Shown: in pieces, positions 52,410 through 60,630 of the stretch
How positions within the stretch are numbered: position 1 is the stretch's first letter
Layout: each line of letters starts with the position of its first letter
Source: Rhodospirillales bacterium
GTDB taxonomy: Bacteria > Pseudomonadota > Alphaproteobacteria > Rhodospirillales > WMHbin7
Assembly (NCBI GenBank): GCA_016214125.1
Contig: JACRPC010000012.1
Location: 62,001 to 126,000 of the forward strand
DNA length: 64,000 nucleotides
Reading direction: 5' to 3'
Notes under the pieces: generated by a model
Told to the model about the DNA's origin: nothing
Seen by the model: only the letters and a program-made list of their open reading frames with translations
Database searches by the model: none
Translations under genes and position numbers: made by a program

Positions 52410-53735
52410 TTACTGGGCCTTGATCAGCGCCCGATACCAATGGGCGGACTTCTTGGGCGTGCGCTTCTGGGTCTTGAAATCGACATGGACGAGGCCGAAG
52501 CGGGTGCCGTAGCCGGCGCCCCATTCGAAATTGTCCAGAAGCGACCAGACGAAATAGCCCCGCACGTCAGCCCCTTGCCGCTTCGCCTGACGCATCGCCC
52601 GCACATAGGCAGCAAGATAATCGACCCGGCGGGGATCGTCGGCCCCTTCGCCCGACCCCACGCCATAGCCGTTCTCGGTGACGTAAATCGGCAGGCGGTA
52701 GCGGGCGGTGAGATCGAGCAGCGTTTGGCGAAAGGCGTCGGGATCGATCGGCCAGCCGATATCGGTCTTGGGTAGGGATTCGGGCAGCGCGCCCCATTCG
52801 AACCCCCAGCGCATGCCGCCCGGCTCGGCCCGCACATACATGGGCGAATAGTGGTTGAGGCCGAACCAATCGAGCGGCCTGGCGATCCTCGCCATATCGC
52901 CCGCCCGCACATAGGGCTCGATCAGCCGGGCGATGCGCGGCGGATAATGGGCGAGCAATTGGGCGTCGGGGAAGCCCTTGTTCCATACCTCGTCGAACAG
53001 GGCCGCCGCCTCGACATCCTCGGCCGCTTGGCTTTGCGGCCTTGCCGGCTGGACCGAGTGGATGGCGCCGATCGCCGCGTCCGGCACCAAGGCGCGCAAC
53101 GCATCGACGGCCGCGCCATGCGCCAGATTGGTGTGATGGATGGCCTTCAGATGCTCGGCCTGGTTCGAAATGTTGGGCGCCCCCCAGCCCAGCGCGTAGG
53201 CGAAGAAGGTGAAGACCGAAAATTCGTTCATGGTGGCGAAGCGCTTCACCCGATCGCCGAAGCATTTGGCGCAGAGCGCCGCGTAATCGGCGAACCAGCC
53301 GGCCGAATCGCGATGGGGCCAGCCGCCCAGATCCTGCAGGCCCTGCGGCAGATCCCAGTGATAGAGGCAGGCCCAGGGTTCGATGCCCGCTTCCAAGAGG
53401 CCGTCGATGAGGCGGTCGTAGAAGGCGATCCCCGCCGGATTGGGGGCGCCCCGGCCGCGCGGCAACAGGCGCGGCCAGGCGATGGAAAAGCGGTAGGCAT
53501 CGAGCCCCAGCCAACGCATCAGGGCGATGTCGTCCGGCCAGCGGTGATAGTGGTCGCAGGCCGGATCGCCGCGATCGCCGTTGGCGATGCCGCCCTGGCG
53601 CGCCGCCAGCGTGTCCCAGATCGAGGGGCCGCGCCCGTCTTCCTGGGTAGCGCCTTCGATCTGGAAGCTTGAGGTCGAAACGCCCCAGACGAAGTCCTTG
53701 GGGAATGTCGCAAAGGCCTGGCCGGATTTTTTCAC
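52410..53735 (-). CDS. Second family 1 beta-glucosidase
   Basis: A 441-aa GH1 enzyme, clearly paralogous to the one at 49109 (FPKDFVWGVSTSSFQIEGAT, CDHYHRWPDDIALMR, YVTENGYG nucleophile, WSLLDNFEWGAGYG). The acid/base motif reads ATMNEFSVFTFF: the Glu is kept but the usual Pro of NEP is Phe, which may alter activity. No signal peptide. It is divergent from the opine dehydrogenase cassette. Confidence 0.93.
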   Translation of the reverse strand: MKKSGQAFATFPKDFVWGVSTSSFQIEGATQEDGRGPSIWDTLAARQGGIANGDRGDPACDHYHRWPDDIALMRWLGLDAYRFSIAWPRLLPRGRGAPNPAGIAFYDRLIDGLLEAGIEPWACLYHWDLPQGLQDLGGWPHRDSAGWFADYAALCAKCFGDRVKRFATMNEFSVFTFFAYALGWGAPNISNQAEHLKAIHHTNLAHGAAVDALRALVPDAAIGAIHSVQPARPQSQAAEDVEAAALFDEVWNKGFPDAQLLAHYPPRIARLIEPYVRAGDMARIARPLDWFGLNHYSPMYVRAEPGGMRWGFEWGALPESLPKTDIGWPIDPDAFRQTLLDLTARYRLPIYVTENGYGVGSGEGADDPRRVDYLAAYVRAMRQAKRQGADVRGYFVWSLLDNFEWGAGYGTRFGLVHVDFKTQKRTPKKSAHWYRALIKAQ

Positions 53736-53827
53736 GCTTCCCCCGCGCTTGGCACCGTTCGCCCTTTAGAATAGCGATCGCCTCCGCCCCCAGGGAGCCC
53801 CCTTTTGCAGGCCGGGACCGAACCGCC

Positions 53828-53856
53828 TTGCCAATATATGTAAATGCATATATTAT
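53828..53856 (+). promoter_or_regulatory. Cassette promoter with 22-bp palindrome (probable MarR operator)
   Basis: TTGCCA (53828-53833), 17-bp spacer, TATTAT (53851-53856). AATATATG-TAAATG-CATATATT (53833-53854) is a perfect inverted repeat covering the spacer and -10. Size and symmetry fit a MarR dimer; the MarR gene is last in the operon this promoter would drive. Confidence 0.75.
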
Positions 53857-53905
53857 CGCCGCCACACGGGAAGCCAATTCCCGGACAACAATCAGGGAGG
53901 GACCG

Positions 53906-54985
53906 ATGCGCGTTGCGGTTCTGGGGGGCGGCCATGGCGCCTATGCCGCCGCCGCCGATTTGGCCGAACAAGGCCATGCGGTGCGCCTGTGGCGGCGCGA
54001 CGCGCCATCCCTGGCGCCTCTTCTCGAACAAGGCGGCATCGCGCTCAAGGATCATCGCGGCCGCCGTTTGATCGGCATCGAGAAGGCCAGCGGCGCCATC
54101 GGCGAGGTCGTCGAGGGGGCCGAACTGATCCTGCTGCCGATACCCGCCTTTGCCCAGATCGACATCGCCCGCGCCCTGGCGCCCCATCTGGAGGACGGCC
54201 AGGTGCTGTTCCTGCCGCCCGGCAGTTTCGGCGCCTATGCGATGGCCGCCGAACTGCACCAAGCCGGGTGCCAAGCCGCGGTCCTGTTCGCCGAGACCGG
54301 CACCCTGCCCTATCTGGCGCGCAAGCATGGGCCGGCCGAAATCGCCATCACCACGCGGGCCACCCGTCTGCCGACCGGCGTTTTCCCGGCCCGGGCGGCG
54401 CCACGGGCCTTGGCGGTGATCGCCAAGGCCTATCCGGCGGTCGAACCGGCGGGCGACGCGCTGTCCGGCGCGCTGATGAATGCGGGACCGATCATCCATC
54501 CGCCGCTCATCGTGATGAACGCCGGGCCGCTCGAGCATTTCGAGCGCTGGGACATCCACAACGAGGGCACCCAGCCCTCGATCCGCCGGGTCACCGACGC
54601 ACTCGACGCCGAGCGCATCGCCGTTCGGGTGGCGCTGGGCTATGCCGCCCCCCACTTCCCGCTGTCCGACCATTACACCAGCGACCGCTGGATGTACGGC
54701 AACGTCCACGACAAGCTGGTGGAAAGCGGCGATTGGCGCGAGCACATCGATCTCACGACCCATCGCTACATGGTCGAAGACGTCGCTTACGGCCTAGCCT
54801 TCCTGGTCTCGGTCGCCGATTGGGCCCGAGTCAAGGCGCCGGTGGCCAGCGGCCTTTTGGCGATCGCCTCGGCGGTCACCGGCCGGGATTTCCGCCAAGG
54901 CCCCCGCACCCTGGAGGCGCTGGGCCTGGCCAAGCTCGACCGCGAAGCCCTGCGCCGCCGGCTCGATCAGGGCCTTGCGGGATGA
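53906..54985 (+). CDS. Opine (octopine/nopaline) dehydrogenase-family oxidoreductase
   Basis: A 359-aa NAD(P)-dependent enzyme. The dinucleotide site is AVLGGGHGAYAAAADLAEQG (residues 4-23); the C-terminal NAD/NADP octopine/nopaline dehydrogenase domain contains NAGPIIHPPLIVMNAG and the His of PHFPLSDHY. Such enzymes oxidise or form N-(carboxyalkyl) amino acids, joining an amino acid and a 2-oxoacid. Start at ATG 53906 follows GGGAGG. First gene of the cassette; coupled by ATGA to the next. Substrate unknown. Confidence 0.88.
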   Translation: MRVAVLGGGHGAYAAAADLAEQGHAVRLWRRDAPSLAPLLEQGGIALKDHRGRRLIGIEKASGAIGEVVEGAELILLPIPAFAQIDIARALAPHLEDGQVLFLPPGSFGAYAMAAELHQAGCQAAVLFAETGTLPYLARKHGPAEIAITTRATRLPTGVFPARAAPRALAVIAKAYPAVEPAGDALSGALMNAGPIIHPPLIVMNAGPLEHFERWDIHNEGTQPSIRRVTDALDAERIAVRVALGYAAPHFPLSDHYTSDRWMYGNVHDKLVESGDWREHIDLTTHRYMVEDVAYGLAFLVSVADWARVKAPVASGLLAIASAVTGRDFRQGPRTLEALGLAKLDREALRRRLDQGLAG

Positions 54986-56010
54986 ACCAACCCGCCACCA
55001 TCGCCGCCTTGGGCGCCGGTCGCATGGGGCGCGGCATCGCGCTCGCCTTCGCCTATGCCGGCCATCCGGTCTGGCTGCTCGACGTCAAGCCGCGCGATCC
55101 TGCTTCCGCCTTGGCCCGGCAGCGCGACGCCCAGGCCGAGCTTGCGGCAACGCTGGACGCCATGGTGGCGCTGGGCGCCTTTCCGGCGGCCGAGACGCCG
55201 GCCATCCTGGCGCGCATCCGTTACGCCGACCGCCCGGAATCGGCCAAAGGTCTGGCGGAAGCCGATTTCGTCTTCGAGGGCGTGCCGGAAGTGATGGGCG
55301 CCAAACGCGAGGCCTTCGCCTTCGCCGGCCCCCTGATGCGGCCCGAGGCGGTGCTGGCCTCGACGACGTCGACCATGCTGGTCACCACGCTGGCCGGACT
55401 GGTGGCAAGGCCCGAACGCTTCCTCAACGCCCACTGGCTCAACCCGCCGCACATCATCCCGCTGGTCGAGCTGAGCCCCCACCCGGGCACCGCCCCCGAG
55501 GCTCGCGCCGCCCTGATCGCGCTCTTGGAGGGCATCGGCAAGGTACCGATCGAATGCGCCGCCGCGCCTGGCTACATCGTGCCCCGCCTGCAATCGCTGA
55601 TCATGAACGAGGCGGCGCGCATGGTGGAGGAAGGGGTGGCGACACCGGAAGCGATCGACAAGGCCACCCGCTACGGCTTCGGCTTCCGCTACGCCAACAT
55701 GGGGGTGGTCGAGTTCATCGACTATGGCGGCAACGACATCCTCTATTACGCCAGCCGCTACCTTGCCCAGGCGCTGGGCAGCGAGCGCTACGCGTCGCCG
55801 CCGATCGTCGCCCGCTACATGCACGAAGGCCGCAACGGCCTGCGCGAAGGGCGGGGCTTCTACGACTTCACCGGCATCGACGTCAACGCCTACAAGCAAG
55901 AAGCGCTGGGCCGGATGCTCGGCATGCTCAACCATCTGGGCTTGCAGCGCCCCCCCGGCTCGGTGCTTCGCCAATCCCAATCGATAATAACGGAGGAACG
56001 CCATGAATAG
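54982..56010 (+). CDS. 3-hydroxyacyl-CoA-dehydrogenase-like oxidoreductase
   Basis: A 342-aa enzyme of the 3HCDH / carnitine-dehydrogenase-like group. The NAD site is AALGAGRMGRGIALAFAYAG (residues 8-27), the EADFVFEGVPEVMGAKREAF region follows, then NAHWLNPPHIIPLVELSP (His-containing catalytic area), and the C-terminal dimer domain FGFRYANMGVVEFIDYGGND. It may act on a hydroxy acid or hydroxyacyl product linked to the neighbouring opine-type enzyme. Exact substrate cannot be read. Confidence 0.85.
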   Translation: MNQPATIAALGAGRMGRGIALAFAYAGHPVWLLDVKPRDPASALARQRDAQAELAATLDAMVALGAFPAAETPAILARIRYADRPESAKGLAEADFVFEGVPEVMGAKREAFAFAGPLMRPEAVLASTTSTMLVTTLAGLVARPERFLNAHWLNPPHIIPLVELSPHPGTAPEARAALIALLEGIGKVPIECAAAPGYIVPRLQSLIMNEAARMVEEGVATPEAIDKATRYGFGFRYANMGVVEFIDYGGNDILYYASRYLAQALGSERYASPPIVARYMHEGRNGLREGRGFYDFTGIDVNAYKQEALGRMLGMLNHLGLQRPPGSVLRQSQSIITEERHE

Positions 56011-56989
56011 GATGCTCGCGCGATCGGCCTTCGCCCTGGCGGCGTTGGCGACCTTGACCATGCCCGCCTTGGCCCAGAACCTGCCCACCTTGCGGGTCGG
56101 CTGGACCATTCCGGCCGAGGAATCGAAGTACTACATGATGCGCCGTGCCCAGGAATTCCCGAGCCTCGGCAAGATCTACAAGATCGAGTGGGTGCAGTTC
56201 CAGGGCACCACACCGATGATCCAGGCGATGCTGGCCGGCGCGCTCGACTGCGCCACCATGGCGCCAATGTCGCTGGCGCAAGGCCACATCGAAAACGGTC
56301 TCAACGCCTACATCGTCGCCATGCATGTCGGCGAGCGCCCCGGCTCCTTCTCGGGCTACTGGGCGGTAAAAGAGGACTCGCCCATCAAGACCGCCGCCGA
56401 CCTCAAGGGCAAGACGCTGGGTACCAACGCCTATGGCTCGGGCGTCTATTACCACATGCTGCTGTGGCTGAAGCGCAACGGCATCGATCCCGAGCGCGAC
56501 GTCAAGATCGTCGAGACCGGCTTTCCGCCCTCCGAGGACGCCATCCGCTCGGGCCGCGTCGATGCCGGGCCGCTGGTGCAGCCCTTCGCCATCCGCGCCG
56601 AGGAAAAAGGCGGCATCCGCAAGCTGTTCTCGCTGCTCGATGTGCAGTCGCCGAACGTCCAAATCTTCGAGGGCTGCAAGAAGGAATACGCCGACGCGAA
56701 TCCGGCGGTGATCCGCCAATACGTCAAGGACCTCACCGCCTCGATCCGCATGGTGATGGCGAACAAGCCGGAAGCGCGCAAGGTGGTGTCGGAAATCACC
56801 AAAGCCCCCGAGGCCGCGCTGGAAAAGTTCCTCCTCACCGACAAGGACTTCTTCCGCGATCCCGGCGGCAAGCCCGATCTTGCCTCGATCCAGGAGACGT
56901 TCAGCCTTTATTTCAAGGCGGGCTTCCTCAAGCGCGAACTCGACGTCAAGCAATTCAGCAAGGCGGAGCTGACGGCGCCGATCGATTAG
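56003..56989 (+). CDS. NitT/TauT-type ABC transporter, substrate-binding protein
   Basis: A 328-aa periplasmic binding protein with a signal peptide (cleaved after ALA, about residue 24). LRVGWTIPAEESKYYMMRRA, CATMAPMSLAQGHIENGLN, AADLKGKTLGTNAYGSGVYY and the SEDAIRSGRVDAGPLVQPFA block fit the SsuA/TauA/NMT1 group, which binds sulfonates, nitrate, pyrimidine precursors or aromatic acids. It overlaps the upstream gene by 8 nt. GGAGG precedes the ATG. Confidence 0.93.
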   Translation: MNRMLARSAFALAALATLTMPALAQNLPTLRVGWTIPAEESKYYMMRRAQEFPSLGKIYKIEWVQFQGTTPMIQAMLAGALDCATMAPMSLAQGHIENGLNAYIVAMHVGERPGSFSGYWAVKEDSPIKTAADLKGKTLGTNAYGSGVYYHMLLWLKRNGIDPERDVKIVETGFPPSEDAIRSGRVDAGPLVQPFAIRAEEKGGIRKLFSLLDVQSPNVQIFEGCKKEYADANPAVIRQYVKDLTASIRMVMANKPEARKVVSEITKAPEAALEKFLLTDKDFFRDPGGKPDLASIQETFSLYFKAGFLKRELDVKQFSKAELTAPID

Positions 56990-57019
56990 GCCGTACCCGC
57001 CAAGGGGCCGCGTGACGCC

Positions 57020-57790
57020 ATGATCGCCATCGAAGGCCTGTCGAAGACGTTCGAGACCAGCGGCGGCGAGCCGCATCTGGCGCTCGACGGCATTTCGATC
57101 GACATCCCCAAGGGACAATTCCTGTCCATCCTTGGCCCCAGCGGCTGCGGCAAGAGCACCTTGCTCTACATCGTGGGCGGATTCGTGCCGGCCAGCGCCG
57201 GCCGAATCCGCGTCGATGGTCGGGCGATCGCCGGCCCCGGTCCCGATCGCGGTCCGGTTTTCCAGGAATTCGCGCTTTTTCCCTGGAAGACGGTGCGTGG
57301 CAACGTTCTTTACGGCCTCTTGCAGCAAGGGGTGCCCCGCGACCAGGCGGAGCGCCGGGTGAGCGAATTGCTGCAGATGGTTCATTTGAGCCGCTACGCC
57401 GATTTCTATCCCAAGGAGCTGTCGGGCGGCATGAAGCAGCGGGTGGCGATCGCCCGTACGCTCGCCTACGACCCGGCCATCCTTTTGATGGACGAGCCGT
57501 TCGGGGCGCTCGACGCCCACACCCGCACCAAATTGCAAAACGAACTGCTGTCGATCTGGGAGCGCGACCGCAAGACGGTGCTGTTCGTCACCCACAGCGT
57601 CGAGGAGGCGGTCTATCTGTCGGATCGGGTGATGGTGATGACGCCGTCGCCCGGCCGCCAGAAGGCGGTGTTCGACATCGATCTGCCCCGACCGCGCATC
57701 CGCGCCGAGTTGCTGCTCAACCGGCGCTATCAGGAATATCTGATCGCCATCGAACGGCTGGTCCAGGATGGCGGCGAGGACGAGGCATGA
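57020..57790 (+). CDS. NitT/TauT-type ABC transporter, ATPase
   Basis: A 256-aa ATPase with intact Walker A (LGPSGCGKST), Q-loop, signature LSGGMKQRVAIAR, Walker B ILLMDEPFGALD and the H-loop His in FVTHSVEEAV. It powers import of the cassette substrate. Start at ATG 57020; its stop overlaps the next ATG (ATGA). Confidence 0.96.
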   Translation: MIAIEGLSKTFETSGGEPHLALDGISIDIPKGQFLSILGPSGCGKSTLLYIVGGFVPASAGRIRVDGRAIAGPGPDRGPVFQEFALFPWKTVRGNVLYGLLQQGVPRDQAERRVSELLQMVHLSRYADFYPKELSGGMKQRVAIARTLAYDPAILLMDEPFGALDAHTRTKLQNELLSIWERDRKTVLFVTHSVEEAVYLSDRVMVMTPSPGRQKAVFDIDLPRPRIRAELLLNRRYQEYLIAIERLVQDGGEDEA

Positions 57791-58569
57791 CGCGCTGGCT
57801 TGCCCTGCCCGGCGTTCCCCCGCTGCTGGCGCTTCTGGCCTTGCTGGGGCTGTGGCACCTGGCGGCAACCTTCTTCGGCTACAACTTTTTCCCCACCCCC
57901 GGCGCAGTCTTCAAGACCCTGCCGGCCCTGTTCGGCGAGGCCGAGGCGGCGGCCAACATCGCCGCCTCGGTCAAGCGCATGCTGGCCGGCTTTGCTCTGG
58001 CGCTGGCGGTGGCGGTGCCGCTGGGGCTGATGATGGGACGCAGCCCGCTGGTCGCCAAGCTGGTCAAGCCCCTGGTGGCGACGATCTACCCGGTGCCCAA
58101 AGCGGCCCTGATGCCGATCATCATGCTCTGGCTCGGCATCGGCGATGCGGCGAAAATCTTCGTCATCTTCATCGGCGCCAGCCTGCCCTTGTTGCAGCAC
58201 AGTTTCGGCGGCGCCCTGGCGGTCGATCAGAAACTGATCTGGTCGGCCCAGGCGATGGGACTGGGGCCGGTCAAGCGCCTGTTCGCCGTCGTCCTGCCCT
58301 CGGCCCTGCCCGAGGTGATGATCGGCTGCCGGGTCGGCATCATCATGGCGTTGATCGTCATGGTCAGTTCGGAAATGATCGCCCGCCAGTCGGGCGTCGG
58401 CAACCTGCTCTTCAATTCGGCCGATATGGCGCTTTATGACACCGTCTACGCCATGATCGTGGTGATCGCCGCCATCGGCTTCGTCGCCGACGTCGCCTTC
58501 GAATTCGTGCGCCGCCGTCTCACCTTCTGGGCGGAAATCCACCAAGACCCGCTGGTGCCCAGCGCATGA
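57787..58569 (+). CDS. NitT/TauT-type ABC transporter, permease 1
   Basis: A 260-aa BPD_transp_1 permease with about six helices and an EAA-like loop around AQAMGLGPVKRLFAVVLPSA (residues 156-175). Coupled by 4-nt overlaps on both sides. With the second permease it likely forms a heterodimer. Confidence 0.95.
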   Translation: MTRWLALPGVPPLLALLALLGLWHLAATFFGYNFFPTPGAVFKTLPALFGEAEAAANIAASVKRMLAGFALALAVAVPLGLMMGRSPLVAKLVKPLVATIYPVPKAALMPIIMLWLGIGDAAKIFVIFIGASLPLLQHSFGGALAVDQKLIWSAQAMGLGPVKRLFAVVLPSALPEVMIGCRVGIIMALIVMVSSEMIARQSGVGNLLFNSADMALYDTVYAMIVVIAAIGFVADVAFEFVRRRLTFWAEIHQDPLVPSA

Positions 58570-59327
58570 TCGGCCGCGCCCTCAAATCCCTGATCCTTCA
58601 CAGCGCCTCGTTGATTCTATTGCTCGGCGCCTGGGAGGCCGTCTGCCGCGCCGGCATGGTCAGCCCGCATCTGTTGCCGGCGCCCTCGGCGATTTTCCTG
58701 CGCCTCCTCGTCCAATTGGCCGACCCGGCCTTTCTGATCCATCTGGGCCAGACCGTGCTGCGCATCGCGGTCGGCCTGGCCTTGGCGACCGCGATCGGGG
58801 TCGGCGTCGGTCTGGCGGCCAGCCGCAACCGGCTGATCGGCCGCCTGCTCGAACCCCTGGTGCGCGTTCTGGCGCCCATTCCCAAGATCGCCCTTTACCC
58901 GGCGCTGATCCTGATGCTGGGTTTCGACCATGCTTCGAAGATCGCGCTCATCGTTGCCGACGCGGTCTTTCCCATCCTGCTCGCCACCTATCACGGCGCG
59001 CGCATGGTCGAGCCCAAGCTGATCTGGTCGGCCCGAGCGGCCGGCGCCTCGGAACGCCAATGCACCTTCACCATCGTCTTGCCGGCGGCCCTGCCCTCGA
59101 TCTACACCGGCCTCCGGATCGCGCTGCTCATCGCCTGCGTGGTGGTCTTCCTGGCCGAAATGATCTCGTCCAGCGACGGGCTCGGCCATTTGCTGATCCG
59201 CGCCGCGCGCTCCTTCCGCACGCTCGACATGTTCGTGCCACTGCTCGCCGTTTCGCTGCTCGGCCTGGCGCTCAACGGCCTGGCGACCCTGGCGGGACGG
59301 CGCCTGTTGCGCGGCTTTGCGCTCTGA
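58566..59327 (+). CDS. NitT/TauT-type ABC transporter, permease 2
   Basis: A 253-aa permease of the same family, EAA-like loop ARAAGASERQCTFTIVLPAA (about residues 157-176). Having two different permease genes rather than one is less common in this ABC class and suggests a heteromeric channel. One base separates its stop from the marR ATG. Confidence 0.95.
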   Translation: MIGRALKSLILHSASLILLLGAWEAVCRAGMVSPHLLPAPSAIFLRLLVQLADPAFLIHLGQTVLRIAVGLALATAIGVGVGLAASRNRLIGRLLEPLVRVLAPIPKIALYPALILMLGFDHASKIALIVADAVFPILLATYHGARMVEPKLIWSARAAGASERQCTFTIVLPAALPSIYTGLRIALLIACVVVFLAEMISSSDGLGHLLIRAARSFRTLDMFVPLLAVSLLGLALNGLATLAGRRLLRGFAL

Positions 59328-59328
59328 C

Positions 59329-59781
59329 ATGGCCCCCTCGTCCAGGCATCCGGCCTATCCCGGACATGCGCGCTTTCTGCCCTATCTGCTCAACCGGGCC
59401 ACCGACCGGCTCAATTTGGGCTTCCAGGGCGAGTTGCGGCGCCGGCGCATGACCCTGACCCATTGGCGGGTTCTCGCCTTCCTCACCGAAACCGATGGGC
59501 TGGGCGTCAGCACCTTGGCCGAACGCACCGACACCGACCAATCTACCCTAAGTCGGGCGCTTCAGCAGATGGAGCGGCGCGGCCAGGTCGAACGGCGCGC
59601 CCGAACCGGCGACAGCCGATATGTCGAAATTCATCTCACCGCCTCGGGCCGGGCGCTGTTCAATCAAATGCTGCCCGACGCGCTCGACTATGAACGGAAC
59701 GCCCTGGCCAATCTTTCCCCCGCCGAAAAGGATGCCCTGCGCTCCTTGCTGCTGCGTTTGCTGGAGCCCGCGAAATCGTGA
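59329..59781 (+). CDS. MarR-family regulator of the cassette
   Basis: A 150-aa winged-helix regulator: LTHWRVLAFLTETDGLGVST, LAERTDTDQSTLSRALQQME (recognition region) and the wing RRGQVERRARTGDSRYVEI. MarR dimers bind palindromes of about 20 bp and release on binding a ligand. It is the last gene of the opine/ABC operon, and the perfect palindrome at 53833-53854 is its probable operator. It is co-transcribed with the genes it would control. Confidence 0.92.
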   Translation: MAPSSRHPAYPGHARFLPYLLNRATDRLNLGFQGELRRRRMTLTHWRVLAFLTETDGLGVSTLAERTDTDQSTLSRALQQMERRGQVERRARTGDSRYVEIHLTASGRALFNQMLPDALDYERNALANLSPAEKDALRSLLLRLLEPAKS

Positions 59782-59878
59782 CCGGCCTTGGTCGGGGAAA
59801 TTGTATCGCCCGACACAGACTTTCCCCGCCCGCCACCCTATATTGGTGGCATGGGAGGGGCGGATGACCACAAGAGCC

Positions 59879-60592
59879 CTAGAAATCCTCGCGGCTCAGG
59901 CGTGCCCACAGGGCGCGTTCGTCGCCGATCACCAGGGTGCGGCCTTCGCGCCGCACGATCCCCTTGCGGATCAGCGCGTTCAATTCGCGGCTGGCGGTGA
60001 CGCGCGACAGGCCGAACAGGCTGGCGATGTCCTCGAGCGAGGCGCCGGGGCGGATTTCCGTTTCGCCATTGGACCGTTTCACCCCCGCCGTCGCCGCCAG
60101 ATGACAAAGCAGCAGCGCCAGCCGCGCCGGCCCCTTGAGGAAGGCGGCGGCCTCGATCTGGGTGGCCAGGATGCGCTGGCGCCGCACCAGCACCCGCAGC
60201 GCTTCGCGCAGCATGGCGGGGTCGGCGGCCATCGCCTTCAAGACCGCCGGACGCGGGAAGACGTGGAGCGTGCAGGGGCTGAGCGCCGCCGCCGACAGAT
60301 AGGCCGGCAGGCCGTCGAAGCAGGCCGATTCGCCGAAGGTGTTGCCGGCCTCGATCAGGCTGATCACCCGCGTGCCGCCCTTGGCGCCGGTCAGGTACAT
60401 TTTCACCCGCCCCGATTCCAGATAGTAGAAGCGGTCGCAGACATCGCCCTGGCTGAAGATGATCTGGCCCTTGGCCATGCTGCGCCGCTTGGCCAGCCCC
60501 AAATGGCGCGCCCAGAAATCGGCGCCGCCTTTGCCTTGAAACGGCGAGCCGGCCCATCCCGGTTCCAGTGTGTTGGACGTCTTCGCCGCCAC
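59879..60592 (-). CDS. Crp/Fnr-family regulator
   Basis: A 237-aa protein with an N-terminal cyclic-nucleotide-type sensor barrel (IIFSQGDVCDRFYYLESGRV, GNTFGESACF) and a C-terminal HTH_CRP (ASLEDIASLFGLSRVTASRE). The recognition helix has SRVTASR, where E. coli CRP has SRETVGR, so the Glu that reads TGTGA is Val here. There is no FNR-type N-terminal Cys cluster. GTG 60592 is used. It is divergent from the IOR gene with only 38 bp between, so it may regulate it. Confidence 0.9.
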   Translation of the reverse strand: MAAKTSNTLEPGWAGSPFQGKGGADFWARHLGLAKRRSMAKGQIIFSQGDVCDRFYYLESGRVKMYLTGAKGGTRVISLIEAGNTFGESACFDGLPAYLSAAALSPCTLHVFPRPAVLKAMAADPAMLREALRVLVRRQRILATQIEAAAFLKGPARLALLLCHLAATAGVKRSNGETEIRPGASLEDIASLFGLSRVTASRELNALIRKGIVRREGRTLVIGDERALWARLSREDF

Positions 60593-60630
60593 GCCGATCC
60601 CGCCTTTGCCTTCTGTTGGGAGATTCCGTT

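Noticed and set aside
59815-59853. GCCACC-N7-GGTGGC inverted repeat around CTATATT as an operator
   Set aside because: It lies between two convergent gene ends, so there is no gene for it to control; at most a weak bidirectional terminator.
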